From assembly GCF_900100485.1 (NCBI RefSeq), contig NZ_FNDH01000016.1, positions 1 to 61,564 on the forward strand: 61,564 nucleotides of DNA, given 5' to 3'. A program made the translations under genes and the position numbers. The stretch is from Nitrosomonas sp. Nm132. Its GTDB lineage: Bacteria; Pseudomonadota; Gammaproteobacteria; Burkholderiales; Nitrosomonadaceae. Shown piece after piece: positions 7,921 through 16,319 of this stretch (positions are counted from its first letter, which is position 1; each line of letters opens with the position of its first letter). The notes under the pieces were generated by a model. That model saw only the letters and a list, made by a program, of their open reading frames with translations. It was not told the DNA's origin and did no database searches.

Positions 7921-9107
7921 GTATTCAATTCGATCGCGACATCCAGCGGGCTGGAACCAGCAGCACAAAGTTTGATGAGCGTCTGGGGATATTCGGCAAT
8001 GCGAATGTAATGCCATTATGGGTTGCCGACATGGATTTCGCCGCTCCCGCCGAAGTCACGCATGCATTGATCGAACGTGCCACACATCCTATATACGGTT
8101 ATACGCTTTTTCCTGATAGTCTCTACGAATCACTCATCGATTGGTTAAAGCTGCGTCATCATTGGCAAGTGGAGCGCGAGTGGATCATTTTAAGTCCTGG
8201 GGTTGTCCCTTCGCTAACAGCAACGATCATGGCGCTCACTCAACCCGGTGAACAGATTATTGTCCAACCACCGGTGTATTTCCCTTTCTTTTCCGCAGTA
8301 ACCAAAACTGACAGGCAATTGATGCTCAATCCATTGCGCCTTGTAAATGAACGATACACCATCGATTTCGATCAATTGGAACAAGTTGGCGAGAATGCGC
8401 GCATGCTACTATTCTGTTCACCCCACAATCCCGTAGGCAGAGTATGGAGCAAGTCTGAGCTTGAGCAACTTACTGAAATGGCTAGCAAGAATAATTGGGT
8501 GATCATTTCCGATGAAATTCATGCTGATCTGGTATATCCAGAAAACCAGCATCATCCCCTGGCAAGCCTGGCCGAGAATCCCGAAAATATCATTACGACT
8601 ATTGCTCCAAGCAAAACCTTTAACATTCCCGGACTTCATCTGTCTGCTCTCATCGTACCGAATAAAATCCATCGTGCTGCAATCACCCATTTCTTTGACA
8701 TGATTCATGTCAGCGCTGCCAATCCCTTCAGTATTGTTGCATTTGAAACCGCCTATCGAGAAGGCGCGAAATGGTTGGATGAATTGATGGTTTATCTAAA
8801 AAATACACGTGACCATGTCAGCGCGTATTTATCCGAACACTTGCCATGCATTCAATTGATCAAGCCAGAAGGGACGTATCTCCTTTGGCTGGATTGCCGC
8901 GCACTTAACATGAACGATAATCAGCTCAAGCATTTTTTTGTTCACGAAGCTGAAATTGGATTGAGCCCTGGCGTTTTATTTGGGAAGAAAGGTAGCGGTT
9001 TCATGCGCATGAATATTGGCACTCCCCGCCACAATATTATGGCAGCACTTGAAAATATCAGAAAAGCTTACAACCGGATAAAGATAAGATCAGGAAAAAT
9101 ATTATAA
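7902..9107 (+). CDS. ovoB: PLP-dependent C-S lyase of the PatB/MalY type, probable OvoB
   Basis: 401 residues of the class I/II aminotransferase fold: LPLWVADMDF-type start (MPLWVADMDFAAP), SPHNPVGR (173-180), SDEIHADL (203-210) and PLP lysine K238 in APSKTFNIPGL. In ovothiol synthesis the second enzyme cleaves the sulfoxide made by OvoA to 5-thiohistidine, pyruvate and ammonia; the position directly behind ovoA supports this role over cystathionine lyase. The start is GTG 7902 inside ovoA, preceded by GGAGGTGA at 7890-7897; GTG 7917, overlapping the ovoA stop as GTGA, is an alternative. Confidence 0.85.
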   Translation: MGESCVSIQFDRDIQRAGTSSTKFDERLGIFGNANVMPLWVADMDFAAPAEVTHALIERATHPIYGYTLFPDSLYESLIDWLKLRHHWQVEREWIILSPGVVPSLTATIMALTQPGEQIIVQPPVYFPFFSAVTKTDRQLMLNPLRLVNERYTIDFDQLEQVGENARMLLFCSPHNPVGRVWSKSELEQLTEMASKNNWVIISDEIHADLVYPENQHHPLASLAENPENIITTIAPSKTFNIPGLHLSALIVPNKIHRAAITHFFDMIHVSAANPFSIVAFETAYREGAKWLDELMVYLKNTRDHVSAYLSEHLPCIQLIKPEGTYLLWLDCRALNMNDNQLKHFFVHEAEIGLSPGVLFGKKGSGFMRMNIGTPRHNIMAALENIRKAYNRIKIRSGKIL

Positions 9108-9112
9108 AACGA

Positions 9113-9511
9113 CTATCTTTGTAATTTACCAAGAAACATTGCGATATTAGAGCTGTTCCATGGTAGGATATCCTCGTCTCTCAAAAGATCAGGGAATTTC
9201 TTGGCTGACATTTGACAAGCTTCATCATCACCAATTAGCAAGATTTTCATCTTGGCTTCAAAAACGCAACGGAGTTCCCATAATTGCCCATCAGCCCGAA
9301 CGGTATGTGCTGTAATGATGCCAATCGCCCCATTACATCCTCTGACTTTTTCCCGGCATTCCTCTTTCCATGCACTCTCCCAAGATTTTTTTTCTGGCAT
9401 GAAAACGCTTGTGAGCTCCGGGCTCTCTTTGTTTATCTGCTCTATAAGCTTATCCCTAAGATCGGCATCCTTGAGTGCGAAACTGATGAAAACCTGATTA
9501 GTTGACTCCAT
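9113..9511 (-). CDS. TIR-like (ThsB/MTH538-type) domain protein
   Basis: 132 residues, essentially one TIR-like domain (PF08937 type): a first strand VFISFALKDADLRDKL, a central AIGIITAHTV strand, then GQLWELRCVFEAKMKILLIG, where the Glu of the WE pair (about residue 79) is in the position of the catalytic Glu. Start ATG 9511 has a strong site (AGGGAGG). In Thoeris defence such a protein (ThsB) makes a cyclic ADP-ribose signal for ThsA, but no ThsA-like gene (SIR2 or SLOG) lies in this window. It converges with ovoB, with 5 bp between the two stops. Function in this context unknown. Confidence 0.75.
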   Translation of the reverse strand: MESTNQVFISFALKDADLRDKLIEQINKESPELTSVFMPEKKSWESAWKEECREKVRGCNGAIGIITAHTVRADGQLWELRCVFEAKMKILLIGDDEACQMSAKKFPDLLRDEDILPWNSSNIAMFLGKLQR

Positions 9512-9606
9512 TTTATTCCTCCCTCACTTATAATCGTTAAGAGATACGAATCTACATCCCTTCCAGCCTCTTTCCCGGCTGCGCGGAAAATATAGCATTC
9601 ACCCAC

Positions 9607-11037
9607 TCAAGCGTCAACGCGATTACGCTGCAGTAACCCTATACCCAGACTAGCCATCACAATAGAAACTAGAGGATTAATTACATTCAAGAAAGCATAC
9701 GGAGCGTAATCTAATACCGGAATCCCCAGTGTTGCTGCATAAAAAGCCCCTGCGGTTGTCCATGGAATCAACGCTGTTGTCATGGTAGCGCCTTCTTCCA
9801 CAGACCGAGATAGCATTGCACTATCAAGTTGCGCTTTATGATAAGCATCCTTAAATAATTGACAATTCAGAATGATTGAAAGATATGCCTCTCCCATTCC
9901 CATATTGCTGATTAGCCCGGATAGTATCGTAGTTGCCATGAGGGTGCGGATACGCTTAATACGCGCGATTATGCGTTCAAGAGCAACGGAAAGAAATTTT
10001 GCCTGATGCAAAATACCTCCCAACGCTAGCGCCATCATTGATAACAGCAGCGTCCAAGCCATACTATAAATACCACCATGACCAAGCAATGCGTCGATAT
10101 TTTCCATGCCCGTCGTACCAGGATTATTAAGCCAAAGCGCATTGAAGACATCGATGGTGTCTCTTCCTTGATAAAAAATAGCAATCATCATGGCGAGTAC
10201 GATACTGCATGACATGCTAATTACCGGGGAATATTTTTTGATGCTCATACCAAACAGGCATAACAACGGTAATAATGTGATCCACAGATTTAACTGAAAT
10301 GTACTTTTCAGTACAGTTTGAATAGCCGTTATTTCCCCTGCAGGTAATGCATAATCCGAATATTGCAACCCCACCAAAATATAAATGATAAGTGTTAGCG
10401 CATAGGCTGGGAAGGTGGTATATAGCATGGCATGAATGTGGCGGTAAAGATTTGTGCCAGCACTCATAGCCGCGAGATTCGTCGTATCTGACATGGGTGA
10501 TAACTTGTCACCAAAGGTAGCGCCCGACACAATCATACCGGCTACGATTACTAACGGAATTCCGATGACCTCGGCAATACTAATGAGTACTACTCCTATT
10601 GTTCCTACTGTACCCCAGGAAGTACCCGTCGCAATCGACATGAGACTACATAAGATTAATCCAGACGCAAGAAATACTACAGGGCTGAGCAAATCCAACC
10701 CATAATACAGGAGGCTGGCAATTGTGCCGCTTTGCATAAAACTCGCGATCACCATCCCTATCAAAACAAAAATGTAGATTGCAGGGAGCGCACTGCTGAT
10801 CCCTGTCTTCATCATGCGGTGAATATCTGTGAAGGTATAGCCAAGGCTAGCTGCATGCACACCCACCCATAGCAAACAAATAAAAATAATGGCATGAATG
10901 TAGATCTCCAAGACGAATAGCCCTAATGAGATCATTAAGAACACACCGAGTAAACAAATGATAGTCTGAAAAAGAGATGGCTCTTTGAGATCTTTCTGCT
11001 TGCTAATATCGATCTGCCGCATTTTTTGCTCAATCAT
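9607..11037 (-). CDS. nhaC: NhaC-family Na+/H+ antiporter
   Basis: 476 residues, almost wholly hydrophobic with about 11-12 membrane segments. Typical NhaC features are the early GVHAASLGYTFTDIHRMMKTG, then FVLIGMVIASFMQSGTIA, ATGTSWGTVGTIG and SGATFGDKLSPMSDTTNLA, and late GEAYLSIILN and LIPWTTAGAFYAATL. Members exchange Na+ for H+ (some malate-Na+/lactate). The ribosome binding site before ATG 11037 is weak; a Met six residues in is an alternative. It is monocistronic, downstream of a decayed IS5-type element. Confidence 0.9.
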   Translation of the reverse strand: MIEQKMRQIDISKQKDLKEPSLFQTIICLLGVFLMISLGLFVLEIYIHAIIFICLLWVGVHAASLGYTFTDIHRMMKTGISSALPAIYIFVLIGMVIASFMQSGTIASLLYYGLDLLSPVVFLASGLILCSLMSIATGTSWGTVGTIGVVLISIAEVIGIPLVIVAGMIVSGATFGDKLSPMSDTTNLAAMSAGTNLYRHIHAMLYTTFPAYALTLIIYILVGLQYSDYALPAGEITAIQTVLKSTFQLNLWITLLPLLCLFGMSIKKYSPVISMSCSIVLAMMIAIFYQGRDTIDVFNALWLNNPGTTGMENIDALLGHGGIYSMAWTLLLSMMALALGGILHQAKFLSVALERIIARIKRIRTLMATTILSGLISNMGMGEAYLSIILNCQLFKDAYHKAQLDSAMLSRSVEEGATMTTALIPWTTAGAFYAATLGIPVLDYAPYAFLNVINPLVSIVMASLGIGLLQRNRVDA

Positions 11038-11112
11038 TGCCCATCTAAGGAGTCCCCTGAATAAGTCAGTCAGATAGTAGGAAAGGAATTGGTTTCACAT
11101 TTTTTCCTACCC

Positions 11113-11421
11113 ATGAAACAGTTTAAGCTTTACAGTCAAAGAATTTACCATAAAACCTCAACAAACGAGGAAAAAGCAGTTTCTGCAAGAGAAGGAAGTA
11201 GTTATTCCATAGTTACACGGCTGGGAGTGATGATTGAACCATGCCACCTGTTTAATCCCACAGTGGATTGCAATAGAAGAAGCGCTCCACAATACCTCGA
11301 TACTGAGGAGGTCAGCTGAATTGGATGCTGGAATGAATACATGCTAGATGAGGTCACGATACTTAGCTTTCGGCACTTATTAGAGCTGCTGGAGCTATCA
11401 AGCTGTCTACTCAGAAAATAA
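11113..11421 (+). pseudogene. IS5-family transposase, decayed (frameshifts, internal deletion)
   Basis: Three pieces of an IS5-type transposase N-terminal half can be read. Frame 1 from ATG 11113 begins MKQF and reaches LGVMIEPC (compare family LIEPHYP). A second frame from 11261 reads QWIAIEEALHNTSILRRSAE and then LDAGM (compare EEALHD...F.RLDAG). The first frame resumes with LDEVTILSFRHLLELLEL (compare PDETTILRFRHLLE) and stops at 11421. Relative to the family, about 25 residues between IEP and EEAL are gone, and everything after the FRHLLE segment is lost. The remaining 265 bp up to the next gene hold nothing I recognise. Confidence 0.7.
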
Positions 11422-11686
11422 TAGCTTTCCTGTTTCTGGGGTATATCAATCAAAATTTCTTGCTCACTGAGAACAGCAAGGTGTAGTATTTTTCCCGCGG
11501 GAGATTTAAGAATGAGGGCAGGCAAAACTTACAACTCGTTTTTTATGAATAGCTTGATAGTAGCCATCACTCTATTAATAGCAAGAGCCTTCATAAATAA
11601 GAAAGAATCTATGGATCGAGATGAGGCTTATCATTTCAAGGTCTGCTGACATTAGCTGTTACTTTGATTGAACAAAGGAGGTTTAT

Positions 11687-12085
11687 ATGAGACAAAGAAT
11701 TGCCCACGTTGATGACGATCCCGATATCCGTGATACTGTCCGTCGTATTCTAAATACACACGGATATGAAGTTGATAGCTATCAAACAACGAAAGACTTT
11801 ATCAACGCATTGAGTGAGCCTTCTGTTGTACCCGATTTAGCTATTCTGGATGTAATGGTTGAATCTATGGATGCAGGACTGACTACATACGTCGAATTAC
11901 ACAATCGTTTTCCTAAAATGCAAGTAATCTTTTTAACTTCACTCGGTGATATGATTTTGCCTTATTTTGAAAATAAGTCAGAAGAATGGATCTGTATTAT
12001 TGAGAAGCCTATTGAGCCATCAGATTTGTTGTCAATCGTTCGTGATCGTCTGGGAACGACCAAGCCTGAGCTGAGCGTTTCTTAG
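11687..12085 (+). CDS. Single-domain response regulator (receiver only)
   Basis: 132 residues forming one receiver (REC) domain: acidic pocket D9-D10-D11, phospho-acceptor D55 (AILDVM), switch T84 (FLTS) and K107-P108 (EKP). No DNA-binding or enzymatic output domain follows. A good ribosome binding site (AAAGGAGG) precedes ATG 11687. The next gene, 11 bp downstream, is a histidine kinase, which is the likely partner. With no output domain the regulator must act by protein contact or as a phosphate relay or sink. Confidence 0.9.
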   Translation: MRQRIAHVDDDPDIRDTVRRILNTHGYEVDSYQTTKDFINALSEPSVVPDLAILDVMVESMDAGLTTYVELHNRFPKMQVIFLTSLGDMILPYFENKSEEWICIIEKPIEPSDLLSIVRDRLGTTKPELSVS

Positions 12086-12096
12086 GACGAGCCATC

Positions 12097-13530
12097 ATGG
12101 CTACTGCTGATTTTTCTTGGAACACATCTACGCAGAAATTTACCTTGGCAGGAGGAAAAGAAAGTGGGCAAAAATTAAGTGATGAAATATTAATAGATAA
12201 TATTCGCTGGTTTATCATTTTTCGATGGGCTGTGATTGGCGTGCTTGTTCTTTTTCAGGTTGTAGCGCTGATAGCATCCGATACGCTCACTCAACTAGGA
12301 ATCAGGGAACAACAACATTGGCCACTTGCCATTACAGCCATTTTAAGTGCTGCCAATTTTGCCTATATCTATGCATTAGATTTCTGTCAGCCTTCAAAAT
12401 ATAACTCACCTTCAATCATCATTTGGGTGCAGATCATTGTTGATTTATTATGTTTATCGATAGTCGTGCATTATGTTGGAAGTACCGCAACACCTGCTCC
12501 TTTCTTCTATATTCTCCATATTGCTTTATCATGTATTTTCTTCTCGGCACTGGAAAGCTTATTTGTCGCAATCATAGTTTCCGCGATGTACTCGATTGTT
12601 TTACTCGCTGAAAGCGAAATGTTTTTTCAGGTATCACAATCAGTCCTTATAGACCCATACTTTTCAAGTGAAAGTTTGCATAAAGGTCGTGTTCTAGTAT
12701 GGATGATCGCACTCGATACTTTGTTTCTTATTGTCTGGTATGTCGTCTCACGCCTTACACTTGTTATTCGTAAGCACGAACAATATCTCCGTGAAGCTTA
12801 TGAGCAAATCAATCAGGCCCAAGTTGCAAAAGATCAATACGCCATGCTTATGACACATCAACTCAAAGCGCCGCTCGATGCCATTCGAAGCAAAATCAAT
12901 TTGATTAAAGGAGGATATTGCGGACAAGTTCCAAGAGAAATAGAAGAAGTACTAACCAGAATTGACAGACGTGGGCATAGTATGTCTAATTTAATTCTGG
13001 ATGTACTTAGACTCGAACGACTAAAAACAGCCGGACGAAATACGGGTGCAATGGAATACATTGATATCTCAGAGACGATTCATAAATGCGTCGATAAACT
13101 AGAACCAGTAGCAAAGGCCAGGAATATTGAAATAAAGCTATCGATCCAGAATTTTTTTTCCTGTGGCATCCCGGATCAGATAGAAATAATGCTTGAAAAT
13201 ATCATTGCTAATGCTATTACTTATTCTCATGATAATGCCGCAATTGATATTGTTTCCATCGTTGAATCATCGGATAACTCAGCAATCGTGACAATCACTG
13301 ATTATGGGATTGGAATTGAAGAAAAAGACTTACCGAATATTTTTGACGAATACTTTTATTCTCCAAGAGCAGTGATGCATAACCAATCATCCAGCGGCAT
13401 CGGCCTATCGCTGGTTAAAATTGCTGCAGGCAATAACCATCTACAGCTCAAAGTTACCAGTGCACCAGGCTTGGGAACAGCATTTTCTGTGATTTTCTCA
13501 AATATTCGAGTTCCTAAAGAAGGATCTTAG
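12097..13530 (+). CDS. Membrane sensor histidine kinase
   Basis: 477 residues. Five or six membrane helices fill about residues 36-220 with no large outside loop, so the stimulus is probably sensed within the membrane or by a partner. Then come a short coiled linker, a HisKA domain with phospho-acceptor H254 (MLMTHQLKAPLDAIRS) and a HATPase domain with N box LENIIANAITYSHD, G1 DYGIGIEEKDLPNIFDEYF and G2 SSGIGLSLVKI. The DHp sequence HQLKAPL departs from the usual HELRTPL. It is co-transcribed with the receiver-only regulator in front. The signal is unknown. Confidence 0.9.
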   Translation: MATADFSWNTSTQKFTLAGGKESGQKLSDEILIDNIRWFIIFRWAVIGVLVLFQVVALIASDTLTQLGIREQQHWPLAITAILSAANFAYIYALDFCQPSKYNSPSIIIWVQIIVDLLCLSIVVHYVGSTATPAPFFYILHIALSCIFFSALESLFVAIIVSAMYSIVLLAESEMFFQVSQSVLIDPYFSSESLHKGRVLVWMIALDTLFLIVWYVVSRLTLVIRKHEQYLREAYEQINQAQVAKDQYAMLMTHQLKAPLDAIRSKINLIKGGYCGQVPREIEEVLTRIDRRGHSMSNLILDVLRLERLKTAGRNTGAMEYIDISETIHKCVDKLEPVAKARNIEIKLSIQNFFSCGIPDQIEIMLENIIANAITYSHDNAAIDIVSIVESSDNSAIVTITDYGIGIEEKDLPNIFDEYFYSPRAVMHNQSSSGIGLSLVKIAAGNNHLQLKVTSAPGLGTAFSVIFSNIRVPKEGS

Positions 13531-13567
13531 CCGGTTGTCATTCATCACTAAGATTACTTGTCATTAA

Positions 13568-13615
13568 CTAGCATTTAATAATTAAGGAAGATTTCTCTTA
13601 ATTATTAAATGTTAG
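13568..13615. terminator. Long AT-rich hairpin between convergent genes
   Basis: Arms 13568-13586 and 13597-13615 pair over 19 bp with one mismatch (15 bp perfect next to the 10-nt loop). It lies between the convergent kinase and hemW genes, and the hemW stop codon (13605-13607) is inside the right arm. It may end transcription from both sides, but the stem is AT-rich and lacks a clean T-run, so it could also be a small inserted repeat. Confidence 0.5.
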
Positions 13616-14852
13616 TGCGCTCTTCACGTTTTTCCGGTAAAAAAATTTGCAGCAAATCATTTAAATACCGCCTGCCAGCTACAGTTGGCATAATTCGATG
13701 ATGATCCCAGCTAATTAATCCTTGTTGCTCTGCTTCGTCCAGTTGTTGTTGTACAACAGTAATAGGTAATCCAGTATGTGTCTGAAAGTTTTCAGGTTGG
13801 AATCCACTGATCAAACGAAGTGCATTCATCATGAACTCAAATGCTCGATCTTCCGCTTGGACTTCGTGTTGAGATTGCACGGGATCACCTAGGGCATCTT
13901 CCTTACCTAAAATTTTCTTAAGATACTGCTTAGGTTGTTTATAACGCATTTGCCGTACTATTTTGTCTTGAAAGCTAATTTTGCTATGCGCTCCTGCACC
14001 GATACCCAAATAATCACCAAATTGCCAGTAATTCAGATTGTGGTGTGATTGATAACCAGGCTTGGCAAATGCTGAGATCTCGTAGTTTGCATAACCAAAA
14101 CTTGATACTGCTTGTTCAATCATCAATTGCATCTCAGCAGAGAGATCATCATCCGGCAGCGTGGGTGGGAAGCGATAAAATAACGTATTTGGTTCCAGTG
14201 TCAGATGGTAAGCTGATATGTGCGGAGCGCCTGAGGCGCATGCAATTTCAATATCATTACGTGCTTCCTCCAAGGTTTGATCTGGCAATGCATACATCAG
14301 ATCAAGATTCACGTTAGCAAAATTCTTTAATGCAATCTCGACCGCACGATGTGCTTCCCCATCATCATGGATACGCCCCAATGCTTGCAAATGCCTTGGA
14401 TTGAAGCTTTGAATACCCACAGACAGGCGATTGATTCCTGCAGCACGGAAATCTGCAAATTTTTGTGCTTCGAATGTGCCGGGATTAGCTTCCAGTGTGA
14501 TTTCAGCAGAAAGCTCCAGTGACAGGAGCATCCTTACATGGGTAAGAATTTTATCAACTGCTTGTGCGCTTAATAAACTGGGTGTTCCACCACCTAGAAA
14601 CACACTACTGACAGGACGCCCCCAGATTTGAGGTAATGCCATTTCCAGATCACGGATCAGTGCCGACACGTACTCCTGCTCGGGTAATACATTTCCCTTG
14701 TTGCCAATTTCATGCGAATTAAAATCACAATATGGACATTTCTTCACACACCATGGGATATGAATGTAGAGGCTCAATGGCGGTAAAGAGGTTAACCTGG
14801 GCGAACGAGTATTAAGGATGGATGAAACAGAAATAGCCGTTGCCATAATCAA
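13605..14852 (-). CDS. hemW: Radical SAM haem chaperone HemW
   Basis: 415 residues. The radical SAM cluster motif CxxxCxxC is at C35-C39-C42 (HIPWCVKKCPYCDFN), followed by VFLGGGTPSLL and LEANPGT. The early cluster position without the extra N-terminal part of HemN, and the pairing with rdgB, point to HemW, which inserts haem into respiratory enzymes, rather than the coproporphyrinogen dehydrogenase HemN. It is third in rph-rdgB-hemW, 29 bp after rdgB. Its last codons (TNI, then TAA) run into a hairpin. Confidence 0.9.
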   Translation of the reverse strand: MIMATAISVSSILNTRSPRLTSLPPLSLYIHIPWCVKKCPYCDFNSHEIGNKGNVLPEQEYVSALIRDLEMALPQIWGRPVSSVFLGGGTPSLLSAQAVDKILTHVRMLLSLELSAEITLEANPGTFEAQKFADFRAAGINRLSVGIQSFNPRHLQALGRIHDDGEAHRAVEIALKNFANVNLDLMYALPDQTLEEARNDIEIACASGAPHISAYHLTLEPNTLFYRFPPTLPDDDLSAEMQLMIEQAVSSFGYANYEISAFAKPGYQSHHNLNYWQFGDYLGIGAGAHSKISFQDKIVRQMRYKQPKQYLKKILGKEDALGDPVQSQHEVQAEDRAFEFMMNALRLISGFQPENFQTHTGLPITVVQQQLDEAEQQGLISWDHHRIMPTVAGRRYLNDLLQIFLPEKREERTNI

Positions 14853-14881
14853 TCAAGTGCACTTTTTTGATGCATAAACAG

Positions 14882-15475
14882 TCAGAGTTTGTTGGTTATA
14901 AGAAATTCGCTTAATTTTTTGAGCGCCTTTCCACGATGACTGATCCGATTTTTTTGTTCCATGGAAAGTTCTGCTGCCGTTTTACTCAACTCAGGTAAGA
15001 AAAAATACGGATCGTATCCAAACCCCCCTTCCCCGCGTGATTCCAATATGATTTCACCATGCCAACTACTATCAACAATGATTGGTTGTGGATCGTCAGC
15101 ATGTCTCACCAGGACGATAATGCAATAGTAATAGGCATGCCGATCTGATTGATTTTTCAATATGCCAATTAGTTTCTGGTTGTTACGTTCGTCTGATTTT
15201 GGTGCTCCTGCATAGCGGGCAGAGAATACACCAGGTGCGCCATCCAGAATATGGACACAAATACCCGAATCATCTGCAAGCGCAGGTAATCCAGCAGCTC
15301 GGCTAGCGTGGCGTGCTTTGGCAAGCGCATTCTCAACAAAGGTACCGTAAGGCTCTTCAATTTCAGTTATACCCAAACTCGATTGCGGTATGACTTCAAT
15401 ATCAAGTGGTACAAATAATTGTCGTATTTCTTTAAGCTTGCCTGAGTTATTACTGGCAATGACGAGCTTTTGCAT
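14882..15475 (-). CDS. rdgB: XTP/dITP diphosphatase (RdgB/HAM1)
   Basis: 197 residues, the usual family length. The nucleotide-binding start SNNSGKLKEIRQLF, the active-site strand ALADDSGICV and the end segment SHRGKALKKL are present. The enzyme removes pyrophosphate from dITP, XTP and ITP so that they are not built into DNA. It lies 7 bp after rph and before hemW, an arrangement widespread in Beta- and Gammaproteobacteria. Confidence 0.95.
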   Translation of the reverse strand: MQKLVIASNNSGKLKEIRQLFVPLDIEVIPQSSLGITEIEEPYGTFVENALAKARHASRAAGLPALADDSGICVHILDGAPGVFSARYAGAPKSDERNNQKLIGILKNQSDRHAYYYCIIVLVRHADDPQPIIVDSSWHGEIILESRGEGGFGYDPYFFLPELSKTAAELSMEQKNRISHRGKALKKLSEFLITNKL

Positions 15476-15482
15476 AATTTTA

Positions 15483-16208
15483 TTAATCCGATGCGAGCGC
15501 CGATTTTTGCAAGGAAATCAGTTCCTGTATTCCTCGTTGAGCCATGTCCAACATAGCATTCAATTCGTTCCGACTGAATGTTGCGCCTTCTGCAGTTCCT
15601 TGTATCTCCACCAAACCGAGATCCCCCGTCATCACGACATTCATGTCAGTATCACAAGTAGAATCTTCGGAATAATCTAAATCAATCAAGGGTACTCCAT
15701 GATGCATGCCAACCGAGATAGCCGCAACGTGATCTCGAATTGGATTGCTTACGATCAACCGTTGCGCAAGCAAATGCTCGACTGCATCGTACAATGCTAC
15801 AAACGCACCAGTAATACTTGCTGTTCTAGTTCCACCATCTGCTTGTATGACATCACAGTCAATCTGAATAGTACGTTCTCCTAATTTCTCCAGATTAATG
15901 ATTGAGCGTAATGCTCGTCCTATCAAACGCTGAATTTCCATGGTGCGCCCTGATTGCTTGCCTTTTGCCGCCTCTCGCTGCATACGCTCACTCGTCGAGC
16001 ATGGCAGCATGCCATACTCAGCAGTCAACCACCCCTGCCCTGATCCTTTGAGAAAGGGAGGAACTTTGTCGACAATACTTGCTGTACACACGATCTTGGT
16101 ATCTCCACACTCAATGAGTACAGCTCCTTCCGCATGCTTAGTATAACGACGAGTAATCTTGATCGGACGAATTTGGGTAAGAGCACGATTGTTATGACGA
16201 AACATCAT
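15483..16208 (-). CDS. rph: Ribonuclease PH
   Basis: 241 residues. RNase PH hallmarks are [11 protein letters not shown] near the start, [26 protein letters not shown] and [18 protein letters not shown]. The enzyme is a phosphate-dependent 3'-5' exonuclease that trims tRNA precursors. Two Met codons stand in tandem at the start. It is first in rph-rdgB-hemW and is separated from map by a long inverted repeat, so it probably has its own promoter. Confidence 0.96.
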   Translation of the reverse strand: MMFRHNNRALTQIRPIKITRRYTKHAEGAVLIECGDTKIVCTASIVDKVPPFLKGSGQGWLTAEYGMLPCSTSERMQREAAKGKQSGRTMEIQRLIGRALRSIINLEKLGERTIQIDCDVIQADGGTRTASITGAFVALYDAVEHLLAQRLIVSNPIRDHVAAISVGMHHGVPLIDLDYSEDSTCDTDMNVVMTGDLGLVEIQGTAEGATFSRNELNAMLDMAQRGIQELISLQKSALASD

Positions 16209-16237
16209 TGGAGCCTATTATTGAAGATTTTCTGTTT

Positions 16238-16301
16238 TAACCCGAATATTTCATAAATTGGCAAGTGAGGACACGTGCCAATTTATGAAATATTCGGGTT
16301 A
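16238..16301. repeat. 26-bp perfect inverted repeat with 12-nt loop (solo MITE-like)
   Basis: Arms 16238-16263 and 16276-16301 are exact reverse complements; each carries the core CCCGAATATTTCATAAATTG. The total length is 64 bp. Neither strand shows a T-run after the stem, so it is not a standard terminator. The size and perfect symmetry resemble two terminal repeats of an insertion sequence brought together with the middle lost. It sits between map and rph and could insulate them or alter mRNA stability. Confidence 0.7.
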
Positions 16302-16319
16302 TATACAATTATTAAATGT

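Noticed and set aside
9113..11037. Complete Thoeris system (ThsA-ThsB)
   Set aside because: The neighbour of the TIR-like gene is an NhaC antiporter, not an NADase effector.
11202..11525. 107-codon minus-strand frame
   Set aside because: It runs antisense through the IS5-type remnant; only its first 40 residues look protein-like and no family was recognised.
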